Source: Allobosea vaviloviae (GTDB taxonomy: Bacteria; Pseudomonadota; Alphaproteobacteria; Rhizobiales; Beijerinckiaceae). From it: a DNA stretch of 64,000 bases. Location of the stretch: assembly GCF_001298265.1 (NCBI RefSeq), contig NZ_LGSZ01000032.1, positions 124,001 through 188,000 of the forward strand, given 5' to 3'. Below, one piece after another: positions 25,055-34,751 of this stretch (its first letter is position 1; each line of letters begins with the position of its first letter). Both the position numbers and the translations under genes were made by a program. The notes below the pieces were generated by a model. The model was not told where the DNA came from and searched no databases. It saw only the letters and a list, made by a program, of their open reading frames with translations.

Positions 25055-26632
25055 TCACTCCGCCGCGACGAGGTTTGCGGGAACGAGGGGGGCTTCCGGC
25101 TGGTGATCGGGCTCTGGGCCGTTGCGGATCGCCGCCAGCATTAGCTTCATCTCGATGACGAGCAGCACGGTGTAGATCGCCACGAAGCCGATGATGGTGA
25201 ACAGCACGGTGCCTGCGCCGAGGCTGGACACGGCGGCGGCGGTGGGCAGCACGCCCTCGATGATCCAGGGCTGGCGGCCGACCTCGGCGACGAACCAGCC
25301 GCATTCGATCGCGACCCAGGGCAGCGGGATCGAGAAGACCGCGATCCAGAGCAGCATCGGGTAGCGGTCGAGCCTGCGCCGCGCCGACAGGACGAAGAAC
25401 ACCGCCGTCAGCAGGATGAAGAGCATCCCCAGCGCCACCATGATGCGGAAGGTCCAGAACAGCGGCCCGACCATCGGCACGGTATCCCAGGCTGCCTTGT
25501 CGATCTGTTCGGGCGTGGCGGTGCGCGGATCGTCGACATAGCGCTTCAGCAGCAGGCCGTAGCCGAGCCTGGTGCCATTGTCCTCGAAGGCCTTGCGTGC
25601 CGCCTCGGGAACCGCGCCGGTGGTGCCGGCCGCCCGGATGGTCTGGAGTGCATCGAAGGCGATCACGCCTTCCTTGATCCTGACCTTGGCGAGATCGACG
25701 AGGTCCTTGATGCCGGGCAGTTCGGTGGTCAGCGAGCGCGTGCCGATCAGCCCCATCACGGCGGGGATGCGGATGGCGTAATGCGTTTCGCGGGCCTTTT
25801 CGTCGGGAAAGCCGAACAGGGTGAAGGCGGCAGGCGCGGGCTCGGTGTGCCACATCGCCTCGATGGCGGCGAGCTTCATCTTCTGGTGTTCGGAGGAGAG
25901 ATAGCCGCTCTCATCGCCGAGCACGACGACCGACAGAGAAGCCGCGAGCCCGAACGAAGCGGCGACCGTCATCGAGCGCTTGGCGAGCTCGATATGGCGC
26001 CCCTTCAGCAGGTACCAGGCGGAAACGCCGAGCACGAAGAGCGAGGCCGCGACATAGCCGGCCGAGACGGTGTGGACGAACTTGGCCTGCGCGACGGGAT
26101 TGAACAGCACGGCGGCGAAATCGGTGATCTCCATCCGCATCGTCTGCGGGTTGAAGGCCGAACCGACCGGGTTCTGCATCCAGCCATTGGCGATCAGGAT
26201 CCACAGCGCCGAGAAGTTGGAGCCGAGCGCCACCGCCCAGGTCGCGGCGAGATGGCCGACCTTGGTGAGCTTGTCCCAGCCGAAGAAGAACAGCCCGACG
26301 AAGGTCGCCTCCAGGAAGAAGGCCATCAGCCCTTCGATGGCGAGCGGCGCGCCGAAGATGTCGCCGACATAATGGCTGTAGTAGCTCCAGTTCATGCCGA
26401 ACTGGAATTCCATGACGATGCCGGTGGCGACGCCGAGCACGAAGTTGATGCCGAACAACACCCCCCAGAACTTGGTCATCTGCCGCCAGATCACGCGGCC
26501 GGTCATGACATAGACCGTCTCCATGATCGCCAGAAGGACCGAGAGCCCCAGCGTCAACGGCACGAAGATGAAATGATACAGCGCCGTGATGGCGAATTGC
26601 AGGCGCGACAGCGCGACAATGTCGAGGTCCAT
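25055..26632 (-). CDS. cydA: Cytochrome bd ubiquinol oxidase subunit I
   Basis: 525 aa. The start MDLDIVALSRLQFAITALYHF carries the haem-ligand region (His of the YHF motif). GFNVLGVATG-type helix (NFVLGVATGIVMEFQFGMNWS), EGLMAFFLEATFVGLFFFGW, and GRQPWIIEGVLPT in the C-terminal part follow. Its length and extended region after the sixth helix fit the long-Q-loop type rather than the shorter CioA type. Downstream are cydB and cydX; upstream cydC ends 81 bases away. Confidence 0.96.
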   Translation of the reverse strand: MDLDIVALSRLQFAITALYHFIFVPLTLGLSVLLAIMETVYVMTGRVIWRQMTKFWGVLFGINFVLGVATGIVMEFQFGMNWSYYSHYVGDIFGAPLAIEGLMAFFLEATFVGLFFFGWDKLTKVGHLAATWAVALGSNFSALWILIANGWMQNPVGSAFNPQTMRMEITDFAAVLFNPVAQAKFVHTVSAGYVAASLFVLGVSAWYLLKGRHIELAKRSMTVAASFGLAASLSVVVLGDESGYLSSEHQKMKLAAIEAMWHTEPAPAAFTLFGFPDEKARETHYAIRIPAVMGLIGTRSLTTELPGIKDLVDLAKVRIKEGVIAFDALQTIRAAGTTGAVPEAARKAFEDNGTRLGYGLLLKRYVDDPRTATPEQIDKAAWDTVPMVGPLFWTFRIMVALGMLFILLTAVFFVLSARRRLDRYPMLLWIAVFSIPLPWVAIECGWFVAEVGRQPWIIEGVLPTAAAVSSLGAGTVLFTIIGFVAIYTVLLVIEMKLMLAAIRNGPEPDHQPEAPLVPANLVAAE

Positions 26633-26713
26633 ATGCGTCCAGGCTCGAGTGCCCGGCCTCCTGTGAGCCACCGGTGCTGCGGGAATGCCGCGCCGGCAAC
26701 GAGAAATCCGTCT

Positions 26714-28408
26714 TCAGTCCGGCCGCAGGGCCGCAAGCGCGGCCTTGAAGGCTGCTTCGCCACGCCGCGCCACCGACACGACATGGCCGCGCTCCATGAC
26801 GACGATGCGGTCGGCGGCTTGGGCCTCGCGCCGGACATGGGTCGCGATCACGACGCAGCGTCCCTCTCCGCAGGCCGTCAGCCGGGCCATCACGTCGCGC
26901 GCGGTCGCGCCGTCCAGGCCTTCGGTCGGCTCGTCGAGCAGCCAGAGCGGCGTGTCGCGCAGGATCAGCCGCGCCAGCGTCAGCCGGCGTGCCTGGCCGC
27001 CCGACAATCCCAGCGCGTTCTCGCCGAGGCGGGCATCGAGCCCTTCGGGCAGCGCCTCGACATCGCCGCGCAGACCGGCCGAGGCCAGTGCGGCGAGCAG
27101 GCGGCCGTCGTCGGCAGCCGGGTCGGCCAGGCGGAGATTGTCGCGCAGGCTGTCCTGGAACAGTTCCGTGCGCTGCGTCAGCAGCGTCGCCGGCAGCGCC
27201 TCGACATGCCCCTGATCGGGCGCGATCTCGCCGGCGATGAGCGACAGCAGCGTCGATTTGCCGGCACCGCTCGGCCCGACCACGGCGACGACCTCGCCCA
27301 GACGCAGCGACAGCGACAGCTCGGCGAGTGCCGGCAGACCCGCGCCGTCATGGCGAACCGCCACACGGCTCAGGCGGACGGCCAGAAGCGGCTCGGCCGG
27401 ACGGACCACCGTAGGTGCGGTCTCGGCGGGTGCCAGCCGCGGCCCGATCCGCCGCGCTGCCAGAAGGGTCCGGCCGAGTTCGAGCGCGCCGCGCCGCAGG
27501 GCGGCGAAGGGCTCCAGCGCCGCCAGCGCGATCAGGACGCCGAGCGCAGCGACCGGCGTGCCGATCAGCCCCGCCTCGGCCAGAGCCGCCACCGCCAGCA
27601 AGGTGCCCGAGAGCAGCAGCGCCGAGGCCAGTCCGAAGCCGATGCCGATTCCGGTCTCGATCCGGTTGAGGGCATCGTCGCTCGCCGCCTGCCGCAAGTC
27701 GGCGGCTGCGATGGCCGCGCCTTGCGCCTGGAGCCGCCCGGCCATGACCAGATCGGTCTGGCCGGCGACGAGATCGATGGCGCGCGCCCGCAGCGCCTCG
27801 TTGGCATGGGCGCGCCGTCGCGCCGGGTTCGACGCCAGCAGCGCGCCCAGAACGGGCAGGCCGATCCCCGCCAGCAGCAGCCACGCGCCCGCGCCCAGAC
27901 CCAGCGCCGGATGCAGCGGCACCAGCGTCAGCACCACGACGAACGCCGTGACGAGCGCCGCCGCCATCGGCACCAGCACGCGCAGATACAAGGAATCGAG
28001 CGCGTCGATATCGGCCGTCAGCCGAAACAGCAGCCGCGCCGGACGCAGCAGCAGGAGACGCGCCGCGCCCGGCCCCGCCCAGCCCCGGAACAGTCTTTCG
28101 CGCAGTCCTGCCAGCAGCCGCAGCGTCGCGTCATGCGTCACCAACCGCTCGCCATAGCGCGAAGCGGTGCGACCGAGCGCCAGCAGCCGAATGCCGGCCG
28201 AGGGCGCGAAAACGTCGAAGGCGAGCGCGGTCGCCGACGACAGGCCGGCGATGGCGGTCGCGGTGATGAACCAGCCGGACAGGCCAAGCAGCGCGACGCC
28301 CGCCAGCACGGTCACCGCGGCCAGCAGCGCCCCGCCCAGCAGCGCGCCGCGCCGCTCCAGGAGGAAGAAGGCCAGAACCGGCCGCAGATGGCGAAATGAT
28401 CCCGTCAT
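26714..28408 (-). CDS. cydC: Thiol reductant ABC exporter subunit CydC
   Basis: 564 aa. N-terminal six-helix exporter domain, then an ATPase domain with GPSGAGKSTLL, the signature LSGGQARRLTLAR, Walker B LWLLDEPTEGLD and the H-loop ATHVRR. CydDC exports glutathione/cysteine to the periplasm and is needed for cytochrome bd assembly. The ATG overlaps the cydD stop (ATGA), as expected for the two halves of a heterodimer. Confidence 0.94.
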   Translation of the reverse strand: MTGSFRHLRPVLAFFLLERRGALLGGALLAAVTVLAGVALLGLSGWFITATAIAGLSSATALAFDVFAPSAGIRLLALGRTASRYGERLVTHDATLRLLAGLRERLFRGWAGPGAARLLLLRPARLLFRLTADIDALDSLYLRVLVPMAAALVTAFVVVLTLVPLHPALGLGAGAWLLLAGIGLPVLGALLASNPARRRAHANEALRARAIDLVAGQTDLVMAGRLQAQGAAIAAADLRQAASDDALNRIETGIGIGFGLASALLLSGTLLAVAALAEAGLIGTPVAALGVLIALAALEPFAALRRGALELGRTLLAARRIGPRLAPAETAPTVVRPAEPLLAVRLSRVAVRHDGAGLPALAELSLSLRLGEVVAVVGPSGAGKSTLLSLIAGEIAPDQGHVEALPATLLTQRTELFQDSLRDNLRLADPAADDGRLLAALASAGLRGDVEALPEGLDARLGENALGLSGGQARRLTLARLILRDTPLWLLDEPTEGLDGATARDVMARLTACGEGRCVVIATHVRREAQAADRIVVMERGHVVSVARRGEAAFKAALAALRPD

Positions 28409-30093
28409 GCGGCGCCCTCCAGCCGTTCGGGATCGAGCCTGATGACGCGGTGCATGCACGCGGCCAGCACCGGATCATGGGTGGCAACGAGAAGCGTGCG
28501 CCCGGCCGCGAAGGCGAGAAGCCGCTCGGTGATCTCGCGGGCGGTCGCGGCATCGAGATGGGCCGTCGGCTCGTCGGCGAGGATCAGGCCCGCATGCGGG
28601 TTGGCCGCGCCGCGTGCCAAAGCAAGCCGCAGCCCCTCGCCACCGGACAGGCCAGCCCCGCCCTCCCCGATCGAAGCGTCCGGCCGCGCGCCGGCAAGAG
28701 CGTCGAGCGAGGCCAGGCGCAGCGCATGAGCCACGGCATCCGCGCGCAGCCCCTCCCGCCCGAGCGCGACGTTACCGGCGAGCGTCCCGGCGAAGAGATG
28801 CGGACGCTGGCCGATCCAGGCGATGCGCCGACGCAGGCTCGCCGCGCTCGCAGGATCGAGCCTTGTCCCGCCGACGACGATCTCGCCGCCATCGGCGGGG
28901 GCGGGGCCGGCGACCAGCGCGAGCAACGTCGATTTGCCGGAGCCGCTGGGTCCCAGCAGCGCGACATGCTCGCCCGCCGCGACCTTGAGGTTAAAGCCAT
29001 CCAACACGGCCTCGTCGCTGCCCGCATGGCCGAAAGACAGGCGCTCGATGCGCAGATCGACCGCGCCGCCTTCGGCCACTGCGGCAGCGCCATCGGCACC
29101 CGCGCCCCCGACCAGCGCGAGGCCTCCGCGCGACAGACCGTCCAGCGCCGAGATCGCCGCTTGCCCCGACGCGCGATCGTGCCAGACCGAGGACAGTTCG
29201 CGCAGCGGCTCGAAGAAGGCCGGCGCCAGCAAAAGGACGAACAGGCCCTGGCTCAGGCTGAGCCTCTCGCCCCAGGCGCCGAAAGGCAGCGCATCGAGCA
29301 GGTGGAAGCCGACATAGACCGCGACCATGGCGACGCCGAGCGCGGAAAACAGCTCCAGCACCGCCGAGGACAGGAAGGCGATGCGCAGCACCGCCATTGT
29401 GCGCGCACGCAGATCATCGGCATTGGCCCGCAGCCGCAGCGCGGTCGCATCGACCGCGTCGAGCGCGCGGATCGTGGCGAGCCCGCGCAGGCGGTCGAGC
29501 AGGAAGGCGTTGAGGCTGCCGGTCTCGGCAAGCTGGGCCTCGCTCGCCGCCTTGGCGCGCCAGCCGATCAGCGCCATGAAGACCGGGATCAGTGGCCCTG
29601 CCAGCAGCAGCACCAACGCCGCGACCCAGGACAGCGGCGCCACGGCGCAGAGGATCGCGAGCGGGACGACGGTCGCCTTGAAGCGGGCCGGCCGAAACCG
29701 GGCGAGATAAGGCACCAGCGCCTCGGCCTGCTCGGTGACGACGCTCGCTGCCAGCCCCGAGGCCGGCCGCGCCCGGTCGAGCGGCGAGCCGGCCGCAAGC
29801 GCCGCGACGGCCTCCTGCCGGCGCAGCGACAGGCTGGCACGCGCGGCCAGGAATGCCTTTCGGGCGCCCACCGCTTCGAATGCCGAACGGGCAACGCCGA
29901 GCATGAGAACGCCCGCCGCCGGCAGAAGCGCATCACCGATGCCGCCGCCATCCGCGAGACGTCCGATCACGAAGGCGATCAGACCGGCCTGCGGCAGCCA
30001 GAGCAGCGCGCCGGCGACCTGCAACAGCATCGCGGCGCGGTCGGGCCGCTCCGCCGCAGCCGGGACGCTGGCGCTGGCGACGCCGGGCATCAT
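28405..30093 (-). CDS. cydD: Thiol reductant ABC exporter subunit CydD
   Basis: 562 aa. Transmembrane domain with the CydD landmark RPARFKATVVPLAILCAVAPLSW and the GPLIPVFMALIGW helix. The ATPase domain has GPSGSGKSTLL, LSGGEGLRLALAR, and LILADEPTAHLD. It is the partner of CydC. Its start overlaps the stop of the upstream regulator gene by 4 bases (ATGA), so regulator and exporter are coupled. Confidence 0.94.
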   Translation of the reverse strand: MMPGVASASVPAAAERPDRAAMLLQVAGALLWLPQAGLIAFVIGRLADGGGIGDALLPAAGVLMLGVARSAFEAVGARKAFLAARASLSLRRQEAVAALAAGSPLDRARPASGLAASVVTEQAEALVPYLARFRPARFKATVVPLAILCAVAPLSWVAALVLLLAGPLIPVFMALIGWRAKAASEAQLAETGSLNAFLLDRLRGLATIRALDAVDATALRLRANADDLRARTMAVLRIAFLSSAVLELFSALGVAMVAVYVGFHLLDALPFGAWGERLSLSQGLFVLLLAPAFFEPLRELSSVWHDRASGQAAISALDGLSRGGLALVGGAGADGAAAVAEGGAVDLRIERLSFGHAGSDEAVLDGFNLKVAAGEHVALLGPSGSGKSTLLALVAGPAPADGGEIVVGGTRLDPASAASLRRRIAWIGQRPHLFAGTLAGNVALGREGLRADAVAHALRLASLDALAGARPDASIGEGGAGLSGGEGLRLALARGAANPHAGLILADEPTAHLDAATAREITERLLAFAAGRTLLVATHDPVLAACMHRVIRLDPERLEGAA

Positions 30094-30671
30094 GGCGCGC
30101 GACCCTTCTCGGTCGGGGCGCGCTGACGACCGATGGAGACGATTCTGTCCTTGACCTCGAGGATCTTCGTCACCCGGGCGCCGAGCCCCAGCAGCATGGC
30201 AAGCCGGTCGGTCTCGAGCTTCTTGACGTCGTCGTACCAGGTGGTGAGCTGCTCGATCAGTCCATGCATCTCCGCCATGCGGGCCTGGGCATGGCGCTCA
30301 CCTTCATCGGCCGGCTTCTGCATCAGGATTTCGCGCAGCACCGACAGGGTCGGATCGACCTCGCGCTTCTTGCGCTCCTCGGCGAGCGTCCGCAGGATCT
30401 GCCAGACATCGTCCGGCGTCGTGAAGAAATCGCGCCGGTCGCTCGGCAGATGCTTCAGCAGCACGAGATTCCAGGCCTGCAGCTCGCGCAGGCCCATCGA
30501 CACGTTCGAGCGGGAGACGCCCAGCTTCTCGACGATGTCGTCGGCGCAGAGCGGCTCGGCCGCGATATAAAGCAGCGCATAGATCTGCCCGACCGTGCGG
30601 TTGATGCCCCAGCGGCTGCCCATCTCTCCGAAATGCAGCACGAAGGCCTGGGTGAGCGGCGAGAGATTCAT
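30090..30671 (-). CDS. GbsR/MarR-type transcriptional regulator of the cyd operon
   Basis: 193 aa. The N-terminus (FGEMGSRWGINRTVGQIYALLYIAAEPLCADDI) and the wHTH (VEKLGVSRSNVSMGLRELQAWNLV) match the GbsR branch of MarR-like regulators. The C-terminal half is helical (KKREVDPTLSVLREIL), probably the dimer region. It is the first gene of an operon with cydDCABX, so a role in controlling bd oxidase is likely. Overlapping inverted repeats lie 16-39 bases before its start codon. Confidence 0.85.
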   Translation of the reverse strand: MNLSPLTQAFVLHFGEMGSRWGINRTVGQIYALLYIAAEPLCADDIVEKLGVSRSNVSMGLRELQAWNLVLLKHLPSDRRDFFTTPDDVWQILRTLAEERKKREVDPTLSVLREILMQKPADEGERHAQARMAEMHGLIEQLTTWYDDVKKLETDRLAMLLGLGARVTKILEVKDRIVSIGRQRAPTEKGRAP

Positions 30672-30686
30672 GGTATCCCGTACAAT

Positions 30687-30710
30687 CTGAATTTTCAGTA
30701 ATTTCTGAAA
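30687..30710. promoter_or_regulatory. Overlapping palindromes upstream of the regulator-cyd operon
   Basis: CTGAA-TT-TTCAG (30687-30698) shares its right arm with TTTCAG-TAATTT-CTGAAA (30693-30710), giving three evenly placed CTGAA/TTCAG half-sites in AT-rich DNA. GTAC flanks occur on both sides. The place just before the first gene suggests autoregulation by the GbsR-like protein. Confidence 0.6.
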
Positions 30711-30804
30711 TAGACGTACATGCAGAAATAACGCGCCGCAAGCTGTATCAGGCTTGCAGACGCGGCATTGCGATGGATCAAGCGGCGGGCGCTGAGGCCG
30801 GCGG

Positions 30805-32010
30805 CTATCCTGCGGGCTTAGACGACACCCCGGATGCCGATCGGCCGCCATGGACCAGCTCGGCATAGCGCGCCGGATCCGTCGCGCCTTCGGTGTTCAC
30901 GACGAAGACCCGCGACGTCGCATCGAGCGCGAGCTTGCTGCGGATCGCGGGGTCTGCCGCCGCGACGATCAATCCGGCCAGGCCCGCGCCGCCGCTTTCG
31001 CCGGCGACCACGACGGGGTCGTGGCCCGCCGGACGCGCCAGCCGGTTCATCACCGCCACCGCATCCGCGTCCTCGACCGTCATGAAGGCGTCCGCCACCC
31101 GCGACAGGATGCGCCAGGCGACGAGAGAGGGCTCGTAGCAGTCCAGCATCGCCATCACCGTCGGCTCGCCGACCTCGGCCTTCACCGGCTCGCCTGCCCG
31201 CGCGCTCTCGAACATGCAGGCCGCGCGCGCCGGATCGACCGCGACGAAGACCGGCCGCTTCTCGCCCAGCACCAGAGCGAAATGCGCGGCGACCGCCGAC
31301 GCGATGCCGCCGACGCCGACCTGCACGAAGACATGCGTCGGCGGCTCCGGCATCTGGCGCAGCGCCTCGGCGACCAGAGCCGTATAGCCCTGCATCACCA
31401 GCCCCGGAATTCGCTCATAGCCCGGCCAGGAGGTGTCGGAGACGACGCTCCAGCCCTTCTCCGCCGAGACGCGCGCCGCCTCTGCCACCGAATCGTCATA
31501 GGTGCCTTCCGCGCGGATCATCGTCGCGCCGAAGCGCGCGATCGCGGCGATGCGCTCCTCGCTGACGCCGGAATGCACGAAGATCGCCGCCTGCGCACCG
31601 ACGAGCTGCGCGCCCTGCGCGACCGAGCGCCCGTGATTGCCGTCCGTCGCGCAGGAAAAGGTCATGCGGCCCGCGACCGCGCGCACCTCGGGCGTCTGAA
31701 GCTCCGCGATGTCGACCGCGCGGCCGAGCTGGCGCGAGGCCTCCTCCAGCACGAGCCTAACCACGACATAGGACCCGCCCAGCGCCTTGAAACTGCCGAG
31801 CCCGAGCCGATGGCCCTCGTCCTTGATGGAGACTGCCCCGATCCCGAGCTCGGCCGCCAGCGCCGGCAGGTCGTGCAGCGGCGTCACCGCGTAATTTTCC
31901 CGCTGGCGGATCTGGCTTTCGACGGCGGCCGCGCCGGCAGCGCCCAGGGTTTCGGCATCCTCCGGCAGCAGCGGCTTGCGATGGTCGGGATGCGTGTTGA
32001 GCAGGAACAT
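30805..32010 (-). CDS. dpaL: Diaminopropionate ammonia-lyase
   Basis: 401 aa, the usual length. A PLP enzyme that turns 2,3-diaminopropionate into pyruvate and two NH3. The PLP lysine is in GLGSFKALGGSY, the phosphate-binding loop region is QVGVGGIASAVAAHF, and CATDGNHGRSVA and GESGGAGLAGL are typical of the family. I chose ATG 32010 (MFLLNTHPDH). It is divergent from the M29 aminopeptidase; both serve amino-acid breakdown. Confidence 0.9.
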   Translation of the reverse strand: MFLLNTHPDHRKPLLPEDAETLGAAGAAAVESQIRQRENYAVTPLHDLPALAAELGIGAVSIKDEGHRLGLGSFKALGGSYVVVRLVLEEASRQLGRAVDIAELQTPEVRAVAGRMTFSCATDGNHGRSVAQGAQLVGAQAAIFVHSGVSEERIAAIARFGATMIRAEGTYDDSVAEAARVSAEKGWSVVSDTSWPGYERIPGLVMQGYTALVAEALRQMPEPPTHVFVQVGVGGIASAVAAHFALVLGEKRPVFVAVDPARAACMFESARAGEPVKAEVGEPTVMAMLDCYEPSLVAWRILSRVADAFMTVEDADAVAVMNRLARPAGHDPVVVAGESGGAGLAGLIVAAADPAIRSKLALDATSRVFVVNTEGATDPARYAELVHGGRSASGVSSKPAG

Positions 32011-32146
32011 GGCGTCTCGCGTGATGGGCGCCGGAGCGGCTCCGGCGCAAGCGGCGTCATCCTGCAACGTCCCATGAGGGATGGTCCATTGGCGGGGGCC
32101 TGACTCTGCACTAGATTCTGCGCACACAAGCGAGCCCAGGCGTCCC

Positions 32147-33403
32147 ATGACCATTCATCAGCGCGGCATTCACACCTCGATCGACCCGGACAAGCTCGAC
32201 AGGCTGGCACAGGCGGCCGTCCGCGTCGGCCTGAACCTGCAAGCCGGCCAGGACCTGTTCCTGACCGCCCCGGTCGCGGCGCTGCCGCTGGTGCGCAAGA
32301 TCGCCGAGCACGCCTACAAGGCCGGCGCCGGTCTCGTCACGCCGATCCTCTCCGACGAGGAGGTCACGCTGGCGCGCTATCGCTACGCCCGCGACGACAG
32401 CTTCGACCGTGCGGCCGGCTGGCTGCATGAGGGCGTCGCCAAGGCGTTTTCGAACAACACCGCGCGGCTGGCCATCGTCGGCGACGACCCGATGCTCTTG
32501 TCCGAGCAGGACCCGGCCAAGGTCTCGCGCGCCAGCAAGGCCAATTCGGTCGCCTACCAGCCCGCGCTCGAAAAGATCGCCGGCTTCGACATCAACTGGA
32601 ACATCCTCGCCTACCCGACCGCTGCCTGGGCCCGCCGAGTGTTCCCCGGCGACGCCGAGGAGGTCGCGGTCGCCAAGCTCGCCGATGCGATCTTCGCAGC
32701 CTCCCGTGTCGAGGCCGGCGATCCCGTCGCGGCCTGGGCAAGCCACAACGCGAGCCTGCGCGTCCGCACGCAATGGCTCAACGGCCAGCGCTTCCAGGCG
32801 CTGCATTTCACCGGTCCCGGCACCGATCTGACGGTCGGCCTGGCCGATGGCCATGAATGGCAGGGCGGCGCCTCCACCGCCAGGAACGGCATCACCTGCA
32901 ACGCCAACATCCCGACCGAGGAGGTCTTCACCACGCCGCACGCGCGGCGGGTCGACGGCCATGTCTCGAGCACCAAGCCTCTGTCCTATCAGGGCACGCT
33001 GATCGATGAGATCCAGGTGCGCTTCGAGGCAGGCCGCATTGTCGAATCGAAGGCGAGCCGCGGCGCCGACGTGCTGGCCAAGGTGCTCGACACCGACGAA
33101 GGCGCGCGCCGGCTGGGCGAGGTGGCGCTGGTGCCGCATTCCTCGCCGATCTCGCAGAGCGGCATCCTGTTCTACAACACGCTCTTTGACGAGAACGCCT
33201 CCTGCCATATCGCGCTCGGACAGTGCTATTCGAAATGCTTCCTCGACGGCGCGACGCTGACGCCCGAGCAGGTCGCGGCGCAGGGCGGCAACAAGAGCTT
33301 CATCCATATCGACTGGATGATCGGCTCGAACTTCGTCGACATCGACGGCGTCCATGCCGATGGCAGCCGCGTCCCTGTCTTCCGCAAGGGCGAATGGGCC
33401 TGA
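32147..33403 (+). CDS. Aminopeptidase, peptidase family M29
   Basis: 418 aa. Family M29 (AmpS/thermophilic aminopeptidase) pattern: LNLQAGQDLFLTAPVAALPLVR at the N-terminus, SRASKANSVAYQ, FTGPGTDLTVGLADGHEW, the metal ligands NIPTEEVFTTPHARRVDG, and HIDWMIGS near the end. It removes N-terminal residues from peptides in the cytosol. ATG 32147 begins MTIHQRG; a weak purine run precedes it. Confidence 0.9.
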   Translation: MTIHQRGIHTSIDPDKLDRLAQAAVRVGLNLQAGQDLFLTAPVAALPLVRKIAEHAYKAGAGLVTPILSDEEVTLARYRYARDDSFDRAAGWLHEGVAKAFSNNTARLAIVGDDPMLLSEQDPAKVSRASKANSVAYQPALEKIAGFDINWNILAYPTAAWARRVFPGDAEEVAVAKLADAIFAASRVEAGDPVAAWASHNASLRVRTQWLNGQRFQALHFTGPGTDLTVGLADGHEWQGGASTARNGITCNANIPTEEVFTTPHARRVDGHVSSTKPLSYQGTLIDEIQVRFEAGRIVESKASRGADVLAKVLDTDEGARRLGEVALVPHSSPISQSGILFYNTLFDENASCHIALGQCYSKCFLDGATLTPEQVAAQGGNKSFIHIDWMIGSNFVDIDGVHADGSRVPVFRKGEWA

Positions 33404-33570
33404 GCGGCCCTTTGCATCTCGCATCAGCTGATCGAGCTGCCGCCGAGACGGTCCTTCGATAGGCCGGCCCTGTGGAGAAGCAGGGCTGCATCGCCCTCAT
33501 GCGCCGGCTGGCGATTGCGACATCGTGCGGGGAGGCGCTAGCTTCCTGCAGAATCACGCCGGGAGTTTTC

Positions 33571-34458
33571 ATGTCCAGCGACTTCGCCACCCCGCCCGGT
33601 CTGCGCCATCGCCAGATCGCGGTACGTGACACGACGCTGCATGTCGCCGAGGTCGGCTCCGGAACACCCGTGCTTCTGCTCCACGGCTGGCCGGAGTTCT
33701 GGGCGACCTGGCTGCCGCTGATGAACCGGCTTCATCCCGATTTCCGCCTGATCGCGCCGGACCTGCGCGGCTTCGGCGACAGCGCCAAGTCGCCTGCGCC
33801 GCGGGCCGATGTCGGCGCCAACAGCCATGCCGACGACATGGCCTCGCTGATCGCGGCGCTCGGCCTCGACTCGGTGGGCGTCGTCGGCCACGACGTCGGT
33901 GCCTATGGGGCCCAGGCGCTGGCGCGGCGCCATCCGCAACTGGTCGACCGCCTGCTGTTCTTCAACTGCCCGACCCAGAGCATCGCCGAGCGCTGGGTCC
34001 ATGAGGGCCATGTCAACGAAATCTGGTACCAGTCCTTCCAGCAATTGCCGCTGGCCGAGGCGATGATCGGGCTGAGCCGGCAGTCCTGCGCGCTGTATTT
34101 CTCGTATTTCCTGTCGCATTGGTGCCATCGCAAGGACGCCTTCGATCCGGCGCTCGACCTCTGGATCGACAACTTCATGAAGCCGGGCAATCTGCGCGGC
34201 GGCTTCGACTGGTATCGCAGCCAGAACGCCGCGCGGCTGGCGGCGATCGATGGGCACCCGACACCGTCGGTCCGCATCCATCAGCCGACCCGGGTGCATT
34301 GGGGCCGCCACGATCCCGTTCTCAAATCAGAGTGGGCGGCCTTCGTGCCGGAGCATTTCGACGATGCAAAGATCAGCTTCTGCGAAAGCGCCGGCCATTT
34401 CGTCCATGTCGAGGCGCCCGACGAGGCGGCGGAGGTTTTCGCGGGGTTTTTCGGCTGA
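33571..34458 (+). CDS. Alpha/beta hydrolase, epoxide hydrolase / dehalogenase type
   Basis: 295 aa. The oxyanion motif is [13 protein letters not shown] (HGWP is typical of epoxide hydrolases) and the nucleophile is an aspartate, [13 protein letters not shown], not serine. The terminal His is in [15 protein letters not shown]. This pattern fits epoxide hydrolase or haloacetate dehalogenase; the substrate is unknown. GGGAG lies 6 bases before ATG 33571. Confidence 0.87.
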   Translation: MSSDFATPPGLRHRQIAVRDTTLHVAEVGSGTPVLLLHGWPEFWATWLPLMNRLHPDFRLIAPDLRGFGDSAKSPAPRADVGANSHADDMASLIAALGLDSVGVVGHDVGAYGAQALARRHPQLVDRLLFFNCPTQSIAERWVHEGHVNEIWYQSFQQLPLAEAMIGLSRQSCALYFSYFLSHWCHRKDAFDPALDLWIDNFMKPGNLRGGFDWYRSQNAARLAAIDGHPTPSVRIHQPTRVHWGRHDPVLKSEWAAFVPEHFDDAKISFCESAGHFVHVEAPDEAAEVFAGFFG

Positions 34459-34582
34459 TCATGGCTGGCGTCGTCGATCGCCGGAGCACAGACCCTCGTT
34501 TCGTGGCCAACAGCGCTTAGATAGTCTCGGGCGCGGGACGCAGCCGGCGGCAGGCGACCCCAGGCGCAGAGAAGGACAGGCG

Positions 34583-34714
34583 ATGCCGGTGTTCGAAATC
34601 GAGATAGAACGGCGCGAGGCCGCGACGCCGCGACGGCCCGGCAGGAACGAAACCCGATTCCGCCGGAGTCAGCGATTCGGGCCTGCTTCGTTCGGGACTC
34701 GTTCCGCTTCCTAG
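34583..34714 (+). CDS. Possible small arginine-rich protein
   Basis: A 43-codon frame starts MPVFEIEIERREAATP and ends in an Arg/Ser/Phe-rich tail. AAGGA lies 6 bases before the ATG. It stands alone in the 290-base gap before the helicase gene. No family recognised; chance or a gene remnant is possible. Confidence 0.3.
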   Translation: MPVFEIEIERREAATPRRPGRNETRFRRSQRFGPASFGTRSAS

Positions 34715-34751
34715 TTCACCGCTGCGCCCCGAGCCGTCACATGACGCCCCG

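Noticed and set aside
25781..28399. 872-codon plus-strand frame over cydA and cydC
   Set aside because: Antisense to cyd genes with all catalytic motifs; Gln/Arg/His-rich peptide without domains.
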